Shown piece by piece: positions 1-10,650 of a DNA stretch of 64,000 bases; position 1 is the stretch's first letter, and the number at the start of each line of letters is the position of its first letter. The position numbers were made by a program, and so were the translations under genes. The notes beneath the pieces are model-generated. The model did no database searches, had not been told where the DNA came from, and saw only the letters and a list, made by a program, of their open reading frames with translations. Source of the stretch: Deinococcus terrestris (lineage in GTDB: Bacteria > Deinococcota > Deinococci > Deinococcales > Deinococcaceae); NCBI RefSeq assembly GCF_009377345.1, contig NZ_WBSL01000001.1, positions 1,171,610-1,235,609 of the forward strand. The letters are read 5' to 3'.

Positions 1-166
1 TGGCAAGCACACCTTCGTGGTGACGGCCTCCAACGTGCCGCCCGGCCCGGCCAACCTGCTGGAGACGGAGCTGGATATCGCGCAGTGGGGAGAGTACACC
101 CTGAAGTTGTCGGGAGGCACGGACCTGAACTTCCCGGCCCTGGCCCTCGCGCTGAGCCGGCGGTAG
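1..166 (+). CDS. C-terminal end of a protein of unknown function (5' truncated by the window)
   Basis: An open frame enters from the left edge (codons start at base 2) and ends at a TAG at 164-166, giving the last 54 residues of a protein. It ends in a Leu/Ala-rich stretch followed by Ser-Arg-Arg. The fragment alternates polar and hydrophobic residues (e.g. HTFVVTASNV, GEYTLKLSGG), which suggests a beta-sandwich. No family could be assigned from so little. The gene is called real because codon use matches its neighbours and a strong hairpin follows the stop. Confidence 0.6.
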   Translation, partial: GKHTFVVTASNVPPGPANLLETELDIAQWGEYTLKLSGGTDLNFPALALALSRR

Positions 167-176
167 ACCCGCACCG

Positions 177-218
177 CCGGAGGCCCGCGCCCACGTCCCA
201 CAGCGGCGCGGCCTCCGG
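177..218 (+). terminator. Hairpin after the first gene, terminator-like
   Basis: A perfect 9-bp inverted repeat CCGGAGGCC/GGCCTCCGG (177-185 with 210-218, 24-base loop) lies just after the stop of the partial gene and before the ribosome binding site of the next. No good T-run follows, so it may terminate poorly or act only as an RNA 3' end. Confidence 0.4.
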
Positions 219-254
219 TTGCCCTCTGGTCTTCCCCCCGCCAAGGAGCCTGCC

Positions 255-860
255 ATGACCCACCGCCAATGGCTTTTCCCCTGGGCCTGCCTGCTGCTCG
301 CCGCCTGCGCCCCCGCCGCCGTCCCCGTGGGGGACCCCATCGTCCTGAGTGCCGAACAGGTGCGGGGGCTGTGCGCGGGGAATCCCCGGGTGGGCGACCA
401 GGGGCTGCTGCTGTGGGGGCCGAGCGAGGAGGAAACCTCTCTGCCCGGTCCCTACGACGTGACCTGCCCGGACGTGACGCTGACGCACTCGGGGACCGAG
501 GTCACCGTGCGGGCCGCGACGCTGGGCGACGCACTGGCCCGCTTTACCGAGGACGCCTTCCTGCTGGCCTACTACGCCGACCTGCGGGTGAGATTGCCTG
601 AACCCGGCGTGGTGAGCGCCGACTCCCCGGCCGAGTTGCCGGAAAACCTGCAAGGAGAGATCGCGGGGATTGACGTGACGGTCACCCCGCAGGGCGGGGC
701 CCCCCAGCTCCTACTCCGGGCCGGGAAGGTCACGCCCCTGCGCGTTGACTCGGCCCTGCCGCTGACGGTGCAGACCAAGACCAGCCGCACGGTCAACCCC
801 TGGCCAACGGTGGTGCTTGACCCCCAGGCCGGAACGGTGCGGGCCACGCTGGGGCGTTAG
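255..860 (+). CDS. Putative lipoprotein of unknown function
   Basis: A 201-residue protein starting at ATG 255, with an AAGGAG ribosome binding site six bases upstream. A longer frame from 219 exists but lacks this site. The N-terminus is a lipoprotein signal: basic MTHRQW, a hydrophobic core, then the lipobox LLAAC. After processing the protein would be anchored by its Cys on the outer face of the cytoplasmic membrane or in the envelope. The mature part is mixed alpha/beta with no recognised catalytic motif. Function unknown; secretion is well supported by the signal peptide. Confidence 0.75.
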   Translation: MTHRQWLFPWACLLLAACAPAAVPVGDPIVLSAEQVRGLCAGNPRVGDQGLLLWGPSEEETSLPGPYDVTCPDVTLTHSGTEVTVRAATLGDALARFTEDAFLLAYYADLRVRLPEPGVVSADSPAELPENLQGEIAGIDVTVTPQGGAPQLLLRAGKVTPLRVDSALPLTVQTKTSRTVNPWPTVVLDPQAGTVRATLGR

Positions 861-870
861 CCCCTCACCC

Positions 871-2064
871 TCAGCCCGCCTGCGTTACCGCCAGCACCTT
901 GAAGCCCCCCTCGCGCCGCAGCTCGCGCACCGGGCCGAGGGTGCCCATCGCCGCCTCGTAGGGCAGGGGCTCATTGGCAACGAGGAAGAGGGTCCCGCCG
1001 GGAGTGAGGCGCCGCCCCGCCGCCGCGATGAACTCGCGGGCCACGTCCAGCACCACCCCGCGCCCGACGTGAAAGGGCGGGTTGGTGAGAACCAGATCGA
1101 AGGTGCGCTCGCCCAGCCCTGCGTCCACGTCGCTGTGCAGCACCTCGCCCGGCAGTCCGTTGGCGGCCAGGGTCGCTTCGGCACTCCGCACGCTCTGGAG
1201 GTCGCCGTCGGCCAGGGTCACGGCCGCGCCGCGCCGCGCCGCCCACGCCCCAATCAGGCCAGTCCCGCAGCCCAGGTCCAGCACACGCCGCCCTGTCAAG
1301 CCCATGTCGTCCAGCGCGTTCAGCAGCAGGGCCGTGGCCTTGTCGGGCTTCGCGGCGCTGAAGACGCCTGGCAGGCCGACGACGCGCAGGCCGTCCAGCT
1401 CGTAGCCCTCAAGGTCGGGATAGGCGGGCGTGGGGCCGGGGCGGCGCACCATCCGGGCCACCCGCATGCCGCCGTCGCGGGCGATGGTTTCACCCGTGCC
1501 AAACGCATTTCCGGCCGCCCGCACGTAGCGGTCGTAACCCTTGTCGCGGTCCCCGGCGAGGTAGAGGGTGCCGCCGAGGGGCGTGCAGGCGTGCGCCCAG
1601 GCCACCTGCGCGAGCGCGTAGGCGTTGCCCCGGTCCCCGGCCAGCACCAGGGCCACGGTGCGGGGGCGCTCGGGCCAGCGCTCCCGCAGGTCGTCACCGG
1701 GGACGGCGGGGTGGGAATCCACCCCGGCTTCCCGCAGCGCCGCGAGCGCCGGGGCCGACCCCTCCACCGCCCGCAGGGTCACGCCGGGCAGCGACCCCAG
1801 CAGCCCGCCCATCGCCGTGAGGTCCAGCACGTCGCCGCGCACCCGGTCCTTGCGCATCGTCTGCGCGAGCAGCGCCTGCGCGTCGTCCACCCCCGGAAAG
1901 CCGCGCACGCCAGGTTTGGTCAGGGCGCGGAGGCCATCGAGCCGGGGCGGCAGGGTAGCCGGGCGCACGTCGAAATAGCTCCCGGCCTCGGCCTGCGGGG
2001 GGAGTTCGGCAGGGGGGCGGGCCGGGCGGGAGAGGCGGACTTTGGACTTGGGCTTGCGGGTCAC
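871..2064 (-). CDS. RsmC-like class I SAM-dependent rRNA methyltransferase
   Basis: 397 residues with the two-domain build of RsmC/RlmG guanine-N2 methyltransferases. A degenerate N-terminal methyltransferase-like domain (about 30-225) is followed by a catalytic domain with SAM motif I VLDLGCGTG (about 261-269) and the NPPF motif (about 328-331) typical of base amino-group methylation. The start is GTG 2064, six bases after a TAGCTT -10 hexamer (2071-2076, minus strand), so the mRNA is probably leaderless. It is divergent from rnhB. The target (16S G1207 or a 23S guanine) cannot be told from sequence alone. Confidence 0.8.
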   Translation of the reverse strand: MTRKPKSKVRLSRPARPPAELPPQAEAGSYFDVRPATLPPRLDGLRALTKPGVRGFPGVDDAQALLAQTMRKDRVRGDVLDLTAMGGLLGSLPGVTLRAVEGSAPALAALREAGVDSHPAVPGDDLRERWPERPRTVALVLAGDRGNAYALAQVAWAHACTPLGGTLYLAGDRDKGYDRYVRAAGNAFGTGETIARDGGMRVARMVRRPGPTPAYPDLEGYELDGLRVVGLPGVFSAAKPDKATALLLNALDDMGLTGRRVLDLGCGTGLIGAWAARRGAAVTLADGDLQSVRSAEATLAANGLPGEVLHSDVDAGLGERTFDLVLTNPPFHVGRGVVLDVAREFIAAAGRRLTPGGTLFLVANEPLPYEAAMGTLGPVRELRREGGFKVLAVTQAG

Positions 2065-2070
2065 GGCTAG

Positions 2071-2141
2071 AAGCTATCAGCCGTCCGCTCCCGGAAACCG
2101 GGGCGTCCTGCCGAAAGCCGAGAGCTGACCCCTGATAGCTT
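2071..2141. promoter_or_regulatory. Divergent rsmC-like/rnhB promoters inside an inverted repeat
   Basis: AAGCTATCAG (2071-2080) and CTGATAGCTT (2132-2141) form a perfect 10-bp inverted repeat. Each outer arm contains a TAGCTT hexamer facing outward, six or seven bases before the start codons of the methyltransferase (GTG 2064) and rnhB (ATG 2149). The arms resemble the GCTGACGGCTGA-type short repeat seen elsewhere in the window, so a repeat pair probably supplies both -10 elements. Confidence 0.55.
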
Positions 2142-2148
2142 TTTCCCC

Positions 2149-2781
2149 ATGCCCTCCGTCACCCCCGACTGGTCTTTCGAGCGCGAGCACTGGCGGCGCG
2201 GCTACTTCCGGGTGGCCGGGGTGGACGAGGCGGGCCGGGGCGCGTGGGCCGGGCCGGTCACGGTGGCGGCGGTGATCCTGCCCGGCTCGGCGCAGGAGTA
2301 TCCCTTCCGGGACTCCAAGCAGCTCTCGGCAACCCAGCGGGAGGCGTTCGCGGCAGAGGTCCGGCGGGTGGCCGTGGCCTGGGCGGTCGAGCACGCCTGG
2401 CCCGACGAGATCGAGCGGCTGAACATCCTGGGGGCCACCCACGCGGCGGCGGCGCGGGCACTCGCGCGGCTGAACCCCGCGCCGCAGGCCCTGGTGACCG
2501 ACTACCTGCGCCTGCGCACGCCCCTCCCGCTGCTGGCCCCCCCGAAGGCCGACGCCCTGAGCTACTCGGTCGCCGCCGCCAGCCTGCTTGCCAAGACCGA
2601 GCGCGACCGGGTGATGACCGAACTCGACCGCGAGCATCCCGGCTACGGCTTCGCGGCCCACAAGGGCTACGGCGCCCCCGCCCACCGCGCGGCGCTGGAA
2701 CGGCTGGGGGTCAGCCCGGTGCATCGGCGGGGATACGCGCCCATTGCCCGGCTGCTTCAGGCGGGCCTCTTCAACGACTGA
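2149..2781 (+). CDS. rnhB: Ribonuclease HII
   Basis: 210 residues. RNase HII cuts RNA of RNA-DNA hybrids and removes single ribonucleotides from genomic DNA. The N-terminal motif VDEAGRGAWAGP carries the first catalytic Asp-Glu pair, followed by the conserved DSKQLS and a later DYL and VAAASLLAKTERD segment that complete the active site. Length and motif order are normal for the family. The start ATG follows TAGCTT (2136-2141) by seven bases, with no Shine-Dalgarno. The 3' end overlaps the convergent small membrane-protein gene by 11 bases. Confidence 0.95.
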   Translation: MPSVTPDWSFEREHWRRGYFRVAGVDEAGRGAWAGPVTVAAVILPGSAQEYPFRDSKQLSATQREAFAAEVRRVAVAWAVEHAWPDEIERLNILGATHAAAARALARLNPAPQALVTDYLRLRTPLPLLAPPKADALSYSVAAASLLAKTERDRVMTELDREHPGYGFAAHKGYGAPAHRAALERLGVSPVHRRGYAPIARLLQAGLFND

Positions 2782-3127
2782 CGAGCCAGGCCAGCCCGAA
2801 ACACAACCCGGCGGCGAGCAGGCTGACGGTCAGGGCGGCGAGCGGCCAGTGGATGCGCTCGGTGGCCTGACCCAGGCGGCCCCGGTGGAAGGAGGTCGCC
2901 TCCTGGGAGTCGGAGGCCCCCATCGCAAACGACCCCGCCAGCACGCACAGCAGCGTGCCCGCCCCGTTCAGACCCAGCCGCACCCCCTCCCAGCCGGGCT
3001 GGATCAGGAAGTGGCCGACCAGGGCGGCGGCGAGGGCGACTCCCAGCCCGATCAGGAGGCCGTGGCCCAGCAACCCGCGCAGGGCGTCCCAGCGGGACTC
3101 GGTGAGGCCATCGGGAGCAGGGCTCAT
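2771..3127 (-). CDS. Small hypothetical membrane protein
   Basis: 118 residues with three predicted transmembrane helices: about 20-42 (GLGVALAAALVGHFL), 50-70 and 95-115. A polar loop in the middle contains SDSQEATSFHRGR. No catalytic motif or named family is recognised. It overlaps the end of rnhB tail to tail. Its hydrophobic pattern and codon use support a real gene. Confidence 0.65.
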   Translation of the reverse strand: MSPAPDGLTESRWDALRGLLGHGLLIGLGVALAAALVGHFLIQPGWEGVRLGLNGAGTLLCVLAGSFAMGASDSQEATSFHRGRLGQATERIHWPLAALTVSLLAAGLCFGLAWLVSR

Positions 3128-3321
3128 GGCTTCATCTCAGCATGGGCGGGGGGCCGGGGCAAGCCGAGTTGTCGCCCAGCATGCAGAGTCAGGCGGCCGG
3201 GCAGGTCACAGTGACGGGCAGACACGGGCGGGGCACGGTCACCCGGCAGCGGGCCGGGGGCGGGAGTCACGCCGGAACCGCAGCGGGGGCGCGGGCCGAA
3301 GTCCCCCGAGGGAGGGCCACC

Positions 3322-3534
3322 ATGTCGAGCCGCAACCTTGCCCAACTCCTGACGCTGGCGGGCGCCGCCTCTATCCTGGGGTCCATCGCGATCTGGGCCA
3401 CGCGCGGCGGCGCGGGTACCACGCCCGAGGAACGTGCCCACGGCGAGCGCTTCGGCATCTTCGTGGGGCTGTGGGCGCCCACCTTCTTCATCCTGGCGAA
3501 CCGCTACAACGCAAACGCCCTGCGCGAGGAGTAG
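3322..3534 (+). CDS. Small hypothetical membrane protein
   Basis: 70 residues from ATG 3322, chosen because a GGGAGG ribosome binding site sits just upstream (about 3310-3316). The longer in-frame extension is low complexity. There are two predicted transmembrane helices: near residues 7-25 (LLTLAGAASILGSIAIWA) and 43-60 (GIFVGLWAPTFFILANRY). Function unknown. The protein resembles small two-helix inner-membrane proteins common in Deinococcus. Confidence 0.6.
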   Translation: MSSRNLAQLLTLAGAASILGSIAIWATRGGAGTTPEERAHGERFGIFVGLWAPTFFILANRYNANALREE

Positions 3535-3540
3535 GCCCGC

Positions 3541-4368
3541 CTAACCCCCCGCTGGGGGCCGTTCCAGTCCGGTCTGAAGCTCGCTGGGGCGAAAGCCCAC
3601 GCGTTCGTAGAGCCGCTGGGCGTGGTACTCAGGGTCAGCGACGATCACCAGGGTCTGCGCCCGGAGATGGTGCCGCGCCCACTCGCCCGCGAAGTGCACG
3701 AGGTGACCTGCCAGGCCGCGCGACCGCTGCGCCGGGTGGGTTTCCACATTCTGGTACCGGATGACCCCTCCACCCGCGTCGTACACGCCCAGGCCTGCTG
3801 CCATCCGGCCGTCCGCGAATGCGCCCAGGCAGGCGCCGTGCCCGGCCTCCTGCGCCCGGCGCAGGCCCGCGAGGCGCCCGGCGGAAAAGAGGCGGTAGCC
3901 CTCCGCCTCCAGCGGGTCCGGGTCGGCGGCGTTCACGGCAACGCGCAGCTCCAGCGCGGCGTCCCAGTCGGCGTCCGTCTCCAGGGGGCGCAGGGCCACG
4001 CCCGCGAGCAGGGGGCGGTCCGGCGCGGTCGTGGCCGGGGTGGTGAGCACCGTGTCGCGGGTCAGGCGAAACCCGGCGGCCTCGAACTCCCCGGCGGCCC
4101 CGGCCTCCCCATCGGTGATGTCCAGCCCGAAAGTCACGTGACTGGCGCCAGGGTGCGCCTCCCGGAAGCGGGCCAGCCACAGCTCCAGGCTGCCGGGCGC
4201 GGGCGGCGCGTGCAGCAGCAGGAAGTTGCCCCACCAGAAGGTCAGGTTGTCCGGCGTACGAATGACCGTGTACTCGTCCCGGTCCTCGACCTGTGCCCCG
4301 GCCTGCACCCGCAGGGCGAGGTCGGTGCGGAAGCCCAGAGCGCGGGGCGTGCGGAAGGAGGGGGTCAT
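3541..4368 (-). CDS. GNAT-family N-acetyltransferase
   Basis: 275 residues, the size of a double-GNAT protein. The C-terminal half has the acetyl-CoA binding signature (QRSRGLAGHLVHF, the R-x-x-G-x-A turn) followed by a beta-strand and YERVGF near the end, typical of GNAT enzymes. The N-terminal half is a weaker, degenerate GNAT fold. The substrate is unknown. The start ATG 4368 is preceded by TAGGCT (4376-4381, minus strand) at seven bases, indicating a leaderless transcript. It is separated by about 55 bases from the M28 peptidase gene on the same strand. Confidence 0.8.
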   Translation of the reverse strand: MTPSFRTPRALGFRTDLALRVQAGAQVEDRDEYTVIRTPDNLTFWWGNFLLLHAPPAPGSLELWLARFREAHPGASHVTFGLDITDGEAGAAGEFEAAGFRLTRDTVLTTPATTAPDRPLLAGVALRPLETDADWDAALELRVAVNAADPDPLEAEGYRLFSAGRLAGLRRAQEAGHGACLGAFADGRMAAGLGVYDAGGGVIRYQNVETHPAQRSRGLAGHLVHFAGEWARHHLRAQTLVIVADPEYHAQRLYERVGFRPSELQTGLERPPAGG

Positions 4369-4422
4369 GCCAGGCAGCCTAAGCGCAGGCGCCCCCGCCC
4401 GGCATCCGCCGAAGAGCGGAGG

Positions 4423-5763
4423 CTAGCAGCCGTCGCTGCTGAACCCCTCGCACGGCTCCCGTGGGGTCCAGGGCATGTCCAGCGTCTTGCGGGCCAGGGC
4501 CAGCGCGAAGGCCGCCGCGTCCGTCACCCGCGCGGGTGAGAGGGTCCGGTCACTCGCCGCGTGGTAATTCTCGTCCACGCCCCGGTGGATAAAGGCCGTT
4601 CGCACGCCCCAGCCAATAAACGGCACGTGGTCGCTACTTCCCGTCACGCCGGAGGAGCGCCCGAAAGACTCGCGCTCGGGCGGGCTGTCCTCGAACAGGC
4701 GGATGCCGGGGCGCACCCTCTGCGCGATGGGCCGCAGCTCGGCGTGCGCGGCCACGCCCAGCGGTTCGGCGCCCACGCCCACCATGTCGAGGTTGATCAT
4801 CGTGCGGGTCTGCCGCAGCAGGAAGCGGTGCGCGTTCACGAAGGTACGGCTGCCGTACAGCCCGTCTTCCTCCCCGTCGAACAGGACGAACCACGTCTGC
4901 CCGGCCAGCGGGGTGCCCGCTACCCGCCGCGCCGCCTCCAGCACCGCCAGCACGCCGCTCGCGTTGTCGTTGGCGCCCGGCGAGGCGTTCACGCTGTCGA
5001 GGTGCGCCCCGAGCACGATCTCGGGTTTTGCCTCCACCCGCGCCGCGATCAGGTTGGCGCCCGTGACCTCGCGCCGCTCCACGTTCGACACGAGGTCAGC
5101 GTTCTCGCCTGCCTGTGCCCAGACCCGCTCGCCGTCCTCCGCGCCCACCCACACCAGCGGCAGCGGGGTGGCGGCGACGCGCTCCAGCCGCGCCAGGTCG
5201 CAGTCCTGCACCCAGACCAGCCCCAGCGCCCCCGCCTGGATCGCCCGGCCCACGATCTCGCCGCGCGAGAGGTCCCCGTCCTCCCAGTCCTGGCAGCGCA
5301 GCAGCGCGATCTGGCCGCGCAGGCCCCGCGCCTCCATTTCTTCGCGCGAGAGGCCGCCGGAAAGGGGCACCAGCCGCCCCGACTGCTCGCCGCCCCCGGC
5401 GCCGTAGAGGGCGCGAACGGGCACCCGCAGGTCCCCCACCGTCAGCGTGCCGCCGAGGTCGAAGGGCCGCTCCAGCGTGACGGGCTGGCGGGTGACGCGG
5501 TACCCCAGACCTTCCAGTTGCTCCTGCGTCCAGTCCAGCGCCTGCGCGTGGCCTGGCTCGCCCACCGGACGGGGGCCGAACGCCTGCAACTCGGTCCAGT
5601 CCCCAGCCACTGTGCGGGCCTGCGCCGCCGCCTGCACCGGGGGGTTCTGGGGGCGGGTGCCCAGGTAGGCGCCACCGCCCGCCACGCCCAGCACGGCGAG
5701 CAGCGGCAGCGCCCATTGCCACAGCGGGCGGGCCGGGCGGGTGGGGAGGGCGCGGCGGGGCAT
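4423..5763 (-). CDS. Membrane-anchored M28-family metallopeptidase with PA-like insert
   Basis: 446 residues from ATG 5763. A TACCCT hexamer (5770-5775, minus) ends six bases upstream, which fixes this start over the longer frame to 5817. One N-terminal transmembrane segment (about 14-35) would place the enzyme outside. Residues about 95-235 look like a protease-associated domain. The catalytic domain carries the M28 zinc residues: His in GAHLDS (about 254), Asp in GANDNASG (about 266), the Glu pair in FDGEEDG (about 298-299), Asp in NLDMVG and a late His. Likely an aminopeptidase that degrades extracellular peptides. Confidence 0.88.
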   Translation of the reverse strand: MPRRALPTRPARPLWQWALPLLAVLGVAGGGAYLGTRPQNPPVQAAAQARTVAGDWTELQAFGPRPVGEPGHAQALDWTQEQLEGLGYRVTRQPVTLERPFDLGGTLTVGDLRVPVRALYGAGGGEQSGRLVPLSGGLSREEMEARGLRGQIALLRCQDWEDGDLSRGEIVGRAIQAGALGLVWVQDCDLARLERVAATPLPLVWVGAEDGERVWAQAGENADLVSNVERREVTGANLIAARVEAKPEIVLGAHLDSVNASPGANDNASGVLAVLEAARRVAGTPLAGQTWFVLFDGEEDGLYGSRTFVNAHRFLLRQTRTMINLDMVGVGAEPLGVAAHAELRPIAQRVRPGIRLFEDSPPERESFGRSSGVTGSSDHVPFIGWGVRTAFIHRGVDENYHAASDRTLSPARVTDAAAFALALARKTLDMPWTPREPCEGFSSDGC

Positions 5764-5864
5764 GGGGTCAGGGTAGCGGCTGGGAGGTGAGGACAGGCGC
5801 GAAAGTGCGGTCCTCATGTCTCAGCAGACAGAAGCGGGCGGGGGCGGTGCCGTACACTGCCTGC

Positions 5865-7670
<1,806 letters not shown>

Positions 7671-7803
7671 AGCAGTAAAGACCGGCCCTGGGTGGCCCGC
7701 TGCTCCTTCCGGTGCGGTGGGCCGCCCTGCTGCCTCGTCCGTCTTCCCTGAAGGCCTCACCGCCTCCACTCAAGGGGTGCGCTCATGCAGGCTGCCTACC
7801 GTG

Positions 7804-7826
7804 TGAGAAGAACCGCAGCATTCTCA
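7804..7826. promoter_or_regulatory. Inverted repeat upstream of the MBL-fold gene
   Basis: TGAGAA (7804-7809) and TTCTCA (7821-7826) form a 6-bp inverted repeat with an 11-base spacer, between lepA and the hydrolase gene. A TACCGT hexamer (7797-7802) lies next to it. It may be an operator; no regulator is identified. The rest of 7671-7851 shows no gene and no clear terminator for lepA. Confidence 0.3.
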
Positions 7827-7851
7827 TCTCACCCCGAAAGGACGCCTGACC

Positions 7852-8808
7852 ATGACCCAAGCGCACGAGCCTTCGCCTGACCTGAACCGCATTCGCCCGC
7901 CCGCGCCGCCCGTCTCGACTTTCGGGGGGACGCAGGTCCTGCGCCCAGACGTGGTGCGGGTGCGGCTGCCGATGGTGAACGTCTTCCTGATGGGCCTGCC
8001 GGGTGAGGACTGGGTGTTGCTGGACGCCGGGATGCCGGGCACCGCCGGACTGATTCGCAAGGCCGCCGACGAGTACCACGCGGGCCGTCCGCCGGTCGCC
8101 ACCGTGCTCACGCACGGGCACCTCGACCACATCGGGGCGCTGCACGACCTCTTGAAGGTGTGGGACGTGCCCATCTACGCGCACCCGCTGGAGCTGCCGC
8201 ACGTTACCGGCGTGGCGCCCTACCCCTTTCCCGACCCCACGGTGGGCGGCACGACCAGCCTGCTCTCGCCCGCGTTCGTGCCCGGTCCTTTCGACTTCCG
8301 GCCCCATGTGCGCCCGCTTCCGGAAGACGGCAGCGTGCCGCACCTGCCCGGCTGGCGCTGTCTGCACACGCCGGGACACACCTCCGGGCACGTCTCGCTG
8401 TGGCGGGAAGAAGACCGCACGCTGATCGCCGGGGACGCTTTCGTGACCACCAAGCAGGAGTCGGCGGCAGGCGCCTTCGCGCTGCGCCCCACCCTGATTC
8501 ACCGCCCACCCGCCTACTACACCCCCAACTGGGACGAGGCGCGGGACTCGGTGCGGCGGCTCTCGGCGCTGCATCCCTGGCTGGTGGTCACCGGGCACGG
8601 ACACCCCATGTCGGGACCGGAGATGCAAGCCGACCTCGCGCGGCTGGCCCGCAACTTCGACGAGCTGGGGCGCCCCCGCCGGGGCTGGTACGTGACCCGC
8701 CCGGTGCCTGTGGGCGTGCCCCCGGTCGGCCCCGATCCCCTGAGGCAGCGGGTGCTGGCGGGCCTCGCGCTGGGGGCACTGGCGCTGGTGCTGACGCGCC
8801 GCCGCTAA
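7852..8808 (+). CDS. Metallo-beta-lactamase-fold hydrolase with C-terminal membrane anchor
   Basis: 318 residues. The zinc motif HGHLDH at about 88-93, a second His in TPGHTSGH and a later GDAF Asp are those of the glyoxalase II-like metallo-beta-lactamase fold. The last about 20 residues (VLAGLALGALALVL then RRR) form a single C-terminal helix with a positive end, so the enzyme is probably tethered to the membrane. A GAAAGGA ribosome binding site precedes ATG 7852, one of the few Shine-Dalgarno starts here. The substrate is unknown; a thioester, lactone or phosphodiester is possible. Confidence 0.85.
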   Translation: MTQAHEPSPDLNRIRPPAPPVSTFGGTQVLRPDVVRVRLPMVNVFLMGLPGEDWVLLDAGMPGTAGLIRKAADEYHAGRPPVATVLTHGHLDHIGALHDLLKVWDVPIYAHPLELPHVTGVAPYPFPDPTVGGTTSLLSPAFVPGPFDFRPHVRPLPEDGSVPHLPGWRCLHTPGHTSGHVSLWREEDRTLIAGDAFVTTKQESAAGAFALRPTLIHRPPAYYTPNWDEARDSVRRLSALHPWLVVTGHGHPMSGPEMQADLARLARNFDELGRPRRGWYVTRPVPVGVPPVGPDPLRQRVLAGLALGALALVLTRRR

Positions 8809-8900
8809 AGCCTTGCCTCTGTCCCCACATCGGGCGGGCCATCACGGGCACGTCACAGGTGTGGGGATTCTGTCAGAGCGGGGTTTTTACACTCCCCTCC

Positions 8901-9965
8901 GTGAGCACAGGAGACGCGCAGGTCGCTCGGCCGGGGGCCTTTCAGGCTTCTGGAAGGGCCAATCTCCGCCGGGCAGTCCGGGGGCAGGCGGGCACGCTGC
9001 GGGCACAGTTCACCCTGGTGATTTTCCTGCTCGCGTTCCTGCCCAACCTCGTGCTCAGCGTGGGCGCGGCCGGAGCGAACCCCACCTCGGCGCTGGCGCT
9101 GTGGCTGACCCTGGTCGCGGCGCTGTGCGGCGGGGTGGGCTACCTGCTCAGCGGCGTGCTGCTGCGCCCGCTGCGGCGGCTGGAGGGTGAGGTCGGCGCG
9201 GGCAGCTTCGCGCAGCCGCACGCGGACGACCCGGCGGAGATCCGGGCGCTGCGCGGGGCCTTTACCGGGCTGCTGGAACGGCTCTCGACCGAGCAGGAGC
9301 GGCGGGGGGCCTTTATGGCGACGCTGGTCCACGACCTGAGGACCCCGCTGATCGCCACCGGGCACCTCTCGCGGCTGCTGGGCCAGGGCGCCCTGAGTGC
9401 CGAGCAGCGCCGTGAGGTCGCGGGCGAGGTCGAGCGGGAAAATGCCCGGCTGCTCGCCCTGGTCGCCCAGATGGCCGACGCCCACCGCTTCGAGCGCGAG
9501 GAGGTGCAGCTCTCGCCCTCCCCCACCGACCTCGGCGCCCTGCTCGAGGAGGTGGCCCGGCGGCTCTCGCCCCAGGCCGACGTGCGGGGCTTGAACCTCA
9601 CCGCAACCGGAACCGGCCACGCCCCCGCCGACGCCGCCGTACTGGAACGGGCCGTGACCAACCTCGCCGCCAACGCGCTGCGCTACGCCCGCACCCGTGT
9701 GGAGCTGCGCGTGACCCCGCAGGGGCTGGAGGTCCGCGACGACGGCCCCGGCCTGTGTGCCCCGCTGTCCGAACTCGCCCAACCCTTCAACGCGCAACCC
9801 GCCACCATCGCCGGGCAGCAGTACGCCGCCGGGATGACGGGCCTGGGCCTTTTCATCGCCCGCCGGGTCGCGGAAGCGCACGGCGGCGCCCTGGAGTACC
9901 GCCGCGACGCCGCCTCGCCCCTGCCCACCACGTTCTGCCTGCTGTTACCGGAGGTGACCCCTTGA
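8901..9965 (+). CDS. Two-component sensor histidine kinase
   Basis: 354 residues from GTG 8901, seven bases after TACACT (8888-8893); a longer frame runs back inside the MBL gene but has no support. Two transmembrane helices (about 36-56 and 64-88) with almost no external loop suggest that it senses at the membrane or through a partner. A HAMP-like linker is followed by the dimerisation/phosphoacceptor helix FMATLVHDLRTPL with His144, then an ATPase domain with N-box NLAANALRYA, DDGPG and GLGLFIARR. It overlaps its response regulator by two bases (TTGA), so the pair is co-translated. Confidence 0.92.
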   Translation: MSTGDAQVARPGAFQASGRANLRRAVRGQAGTLRAQFTLVIFLLAFLPNLVLSVGAAGANPTSALALWLTLVAALCGGVGYLLSGVLLRPLRRLEGEVGAGSFAQPHADDPAEIRALRGAFTGLLERLSTEQERRGAFMATLVHDLRTPLIATGHLSRLLGQGALSAEQRREVAGEVERENARLLALVAQMADAHRFEREEVQLSPSPTDLGALLEEVARRLSPQADVRGLNLTATGTGHAPADAAVLERAVTNLAANALRYARTRVELRVTPQGLEVRDDGPGLCAPLSELAQPFNAQPATIAGQQYAAGMTGLGLFIARRVAEAHGGALEYRRDAASPLPTTFCLLLPEVTP

Positions 9966-10546
9966 GAATCGTGATTGCCGACGACCACCCCCTCTTCCGC
10001 ATGGGCCTGAAGTACGCGCTGCTGCACCAGGGCTTCGACGTGGTTGCGGAAGCCGCCGACGGCCTCCAGGCCCTGAGCGCCTGCCGGACCCTGGAACCCG
10101 ACGCCGCCCTCCTCGACGTGAAGATGCCCGGCCTGACCGGCATCGAGGTCTGCGAGCGGCTGCGCCAGACCCACCCCGGCGTCGTCAGCGTCCTGATCAC
10201 CACCTTTGCCGAGCCCGCCATCGTGCAGGCGGCGCGGGCGGCCGGGGCACGCGGCTACGTGAGCAAGGAAACCGACCCCGAATCCCTCGCCCGGCAACTG
10301 CGCGACATCGTGGCCCACCCTGACGTGGACCGCCTGCCGCAGGTCGAGGTCCCGCGCCTGACCCCCCGCGAGTCGGAGGTGCTGCCCCTGCTCGCCCAGG
10401 GCTTTTCCAACAAGGAGATCGCCAAGAACCTCGGCGTCAGCCCCGACACGGTCAAGGACCACCTCGCCCGGCTGTACGTGAAACTCGAAGCCGGGGACCG
10501 CACCGAGGCGGTCAGCCGGGCGCGGAGCATCGGGCTGCTTCAGTAG
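9962..10546 (+). CDS. NarL/FixJ-family response regulator
   Basis: 194 residues starting at TTG 9962, which overlaps the kinase stop (TTGA). GGAGGTGA lies four bases upstream; GTG 9971 is an alternative start. The receiver domain has the acidic pair in IADDHP, the phosphoacceptor Asp52 in LLDVKMPG, Thr in ITTF and Lys in YVSKE. The C-terminal LuxR-type helix-turn-helix (about 125-190) contains LTPRESEVLPLLAQGFSN and KEIAKNLGVSPDTVKDH. It is the cognate partner of the upstream kinase; the target genes are unknown. A clear terminator follows. Confidence 0.93.
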   Translation: MRIVIADDHPLFRMGLKYALLHQGFDVVAEAADGLQALSACRTLEPDAALLDVKMPGLTGIEVCERLRQTHPGVVSVLITTFAEPAIVQAARAAGARGYVSKETDPESLARQLRDIVAHPDVDRLPQVEVPRLTPRESEVLPLLAQGFSNKEIAKNLGVSPDTVKDHLARLYVKLEAGDRTEAVSRARSIGLLQ

Positions 10547-10565
10547 ACCGAGCCGGAGCGGTCAG

Positions 10566-10591
10566 AGGGGCGGCGGGGGCCGTCCCTTTTT
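10566..10591 (+). terminator. Rho-independent terminator of the two-component operon
   Basis: AGGGGCGG (10566-10573) pairs with CCGTCCCT (10580-10587), one G-T wobble, with a 6-base loop, and runs straight into five Ts. It sits about 20 bases after the response-regulator stop. Confidence 0.75.
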
Positions 10592-10650
10592 CCTCAAACG
10601 CACGACGCAGCCCGCGGCGAGGGGAGTCGCCGACTCCGGGAGGAGGTCCG

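Noticed and set aside
8160..8900. Long N-terminal extension of the histidine kinase frame inside the MBL-fold gene
   Set aside because: The extension is Arg/Ala-rich shadow sequence of the preceding gene; the TACACT plus GTG at 8901 gives a normal kinase start.
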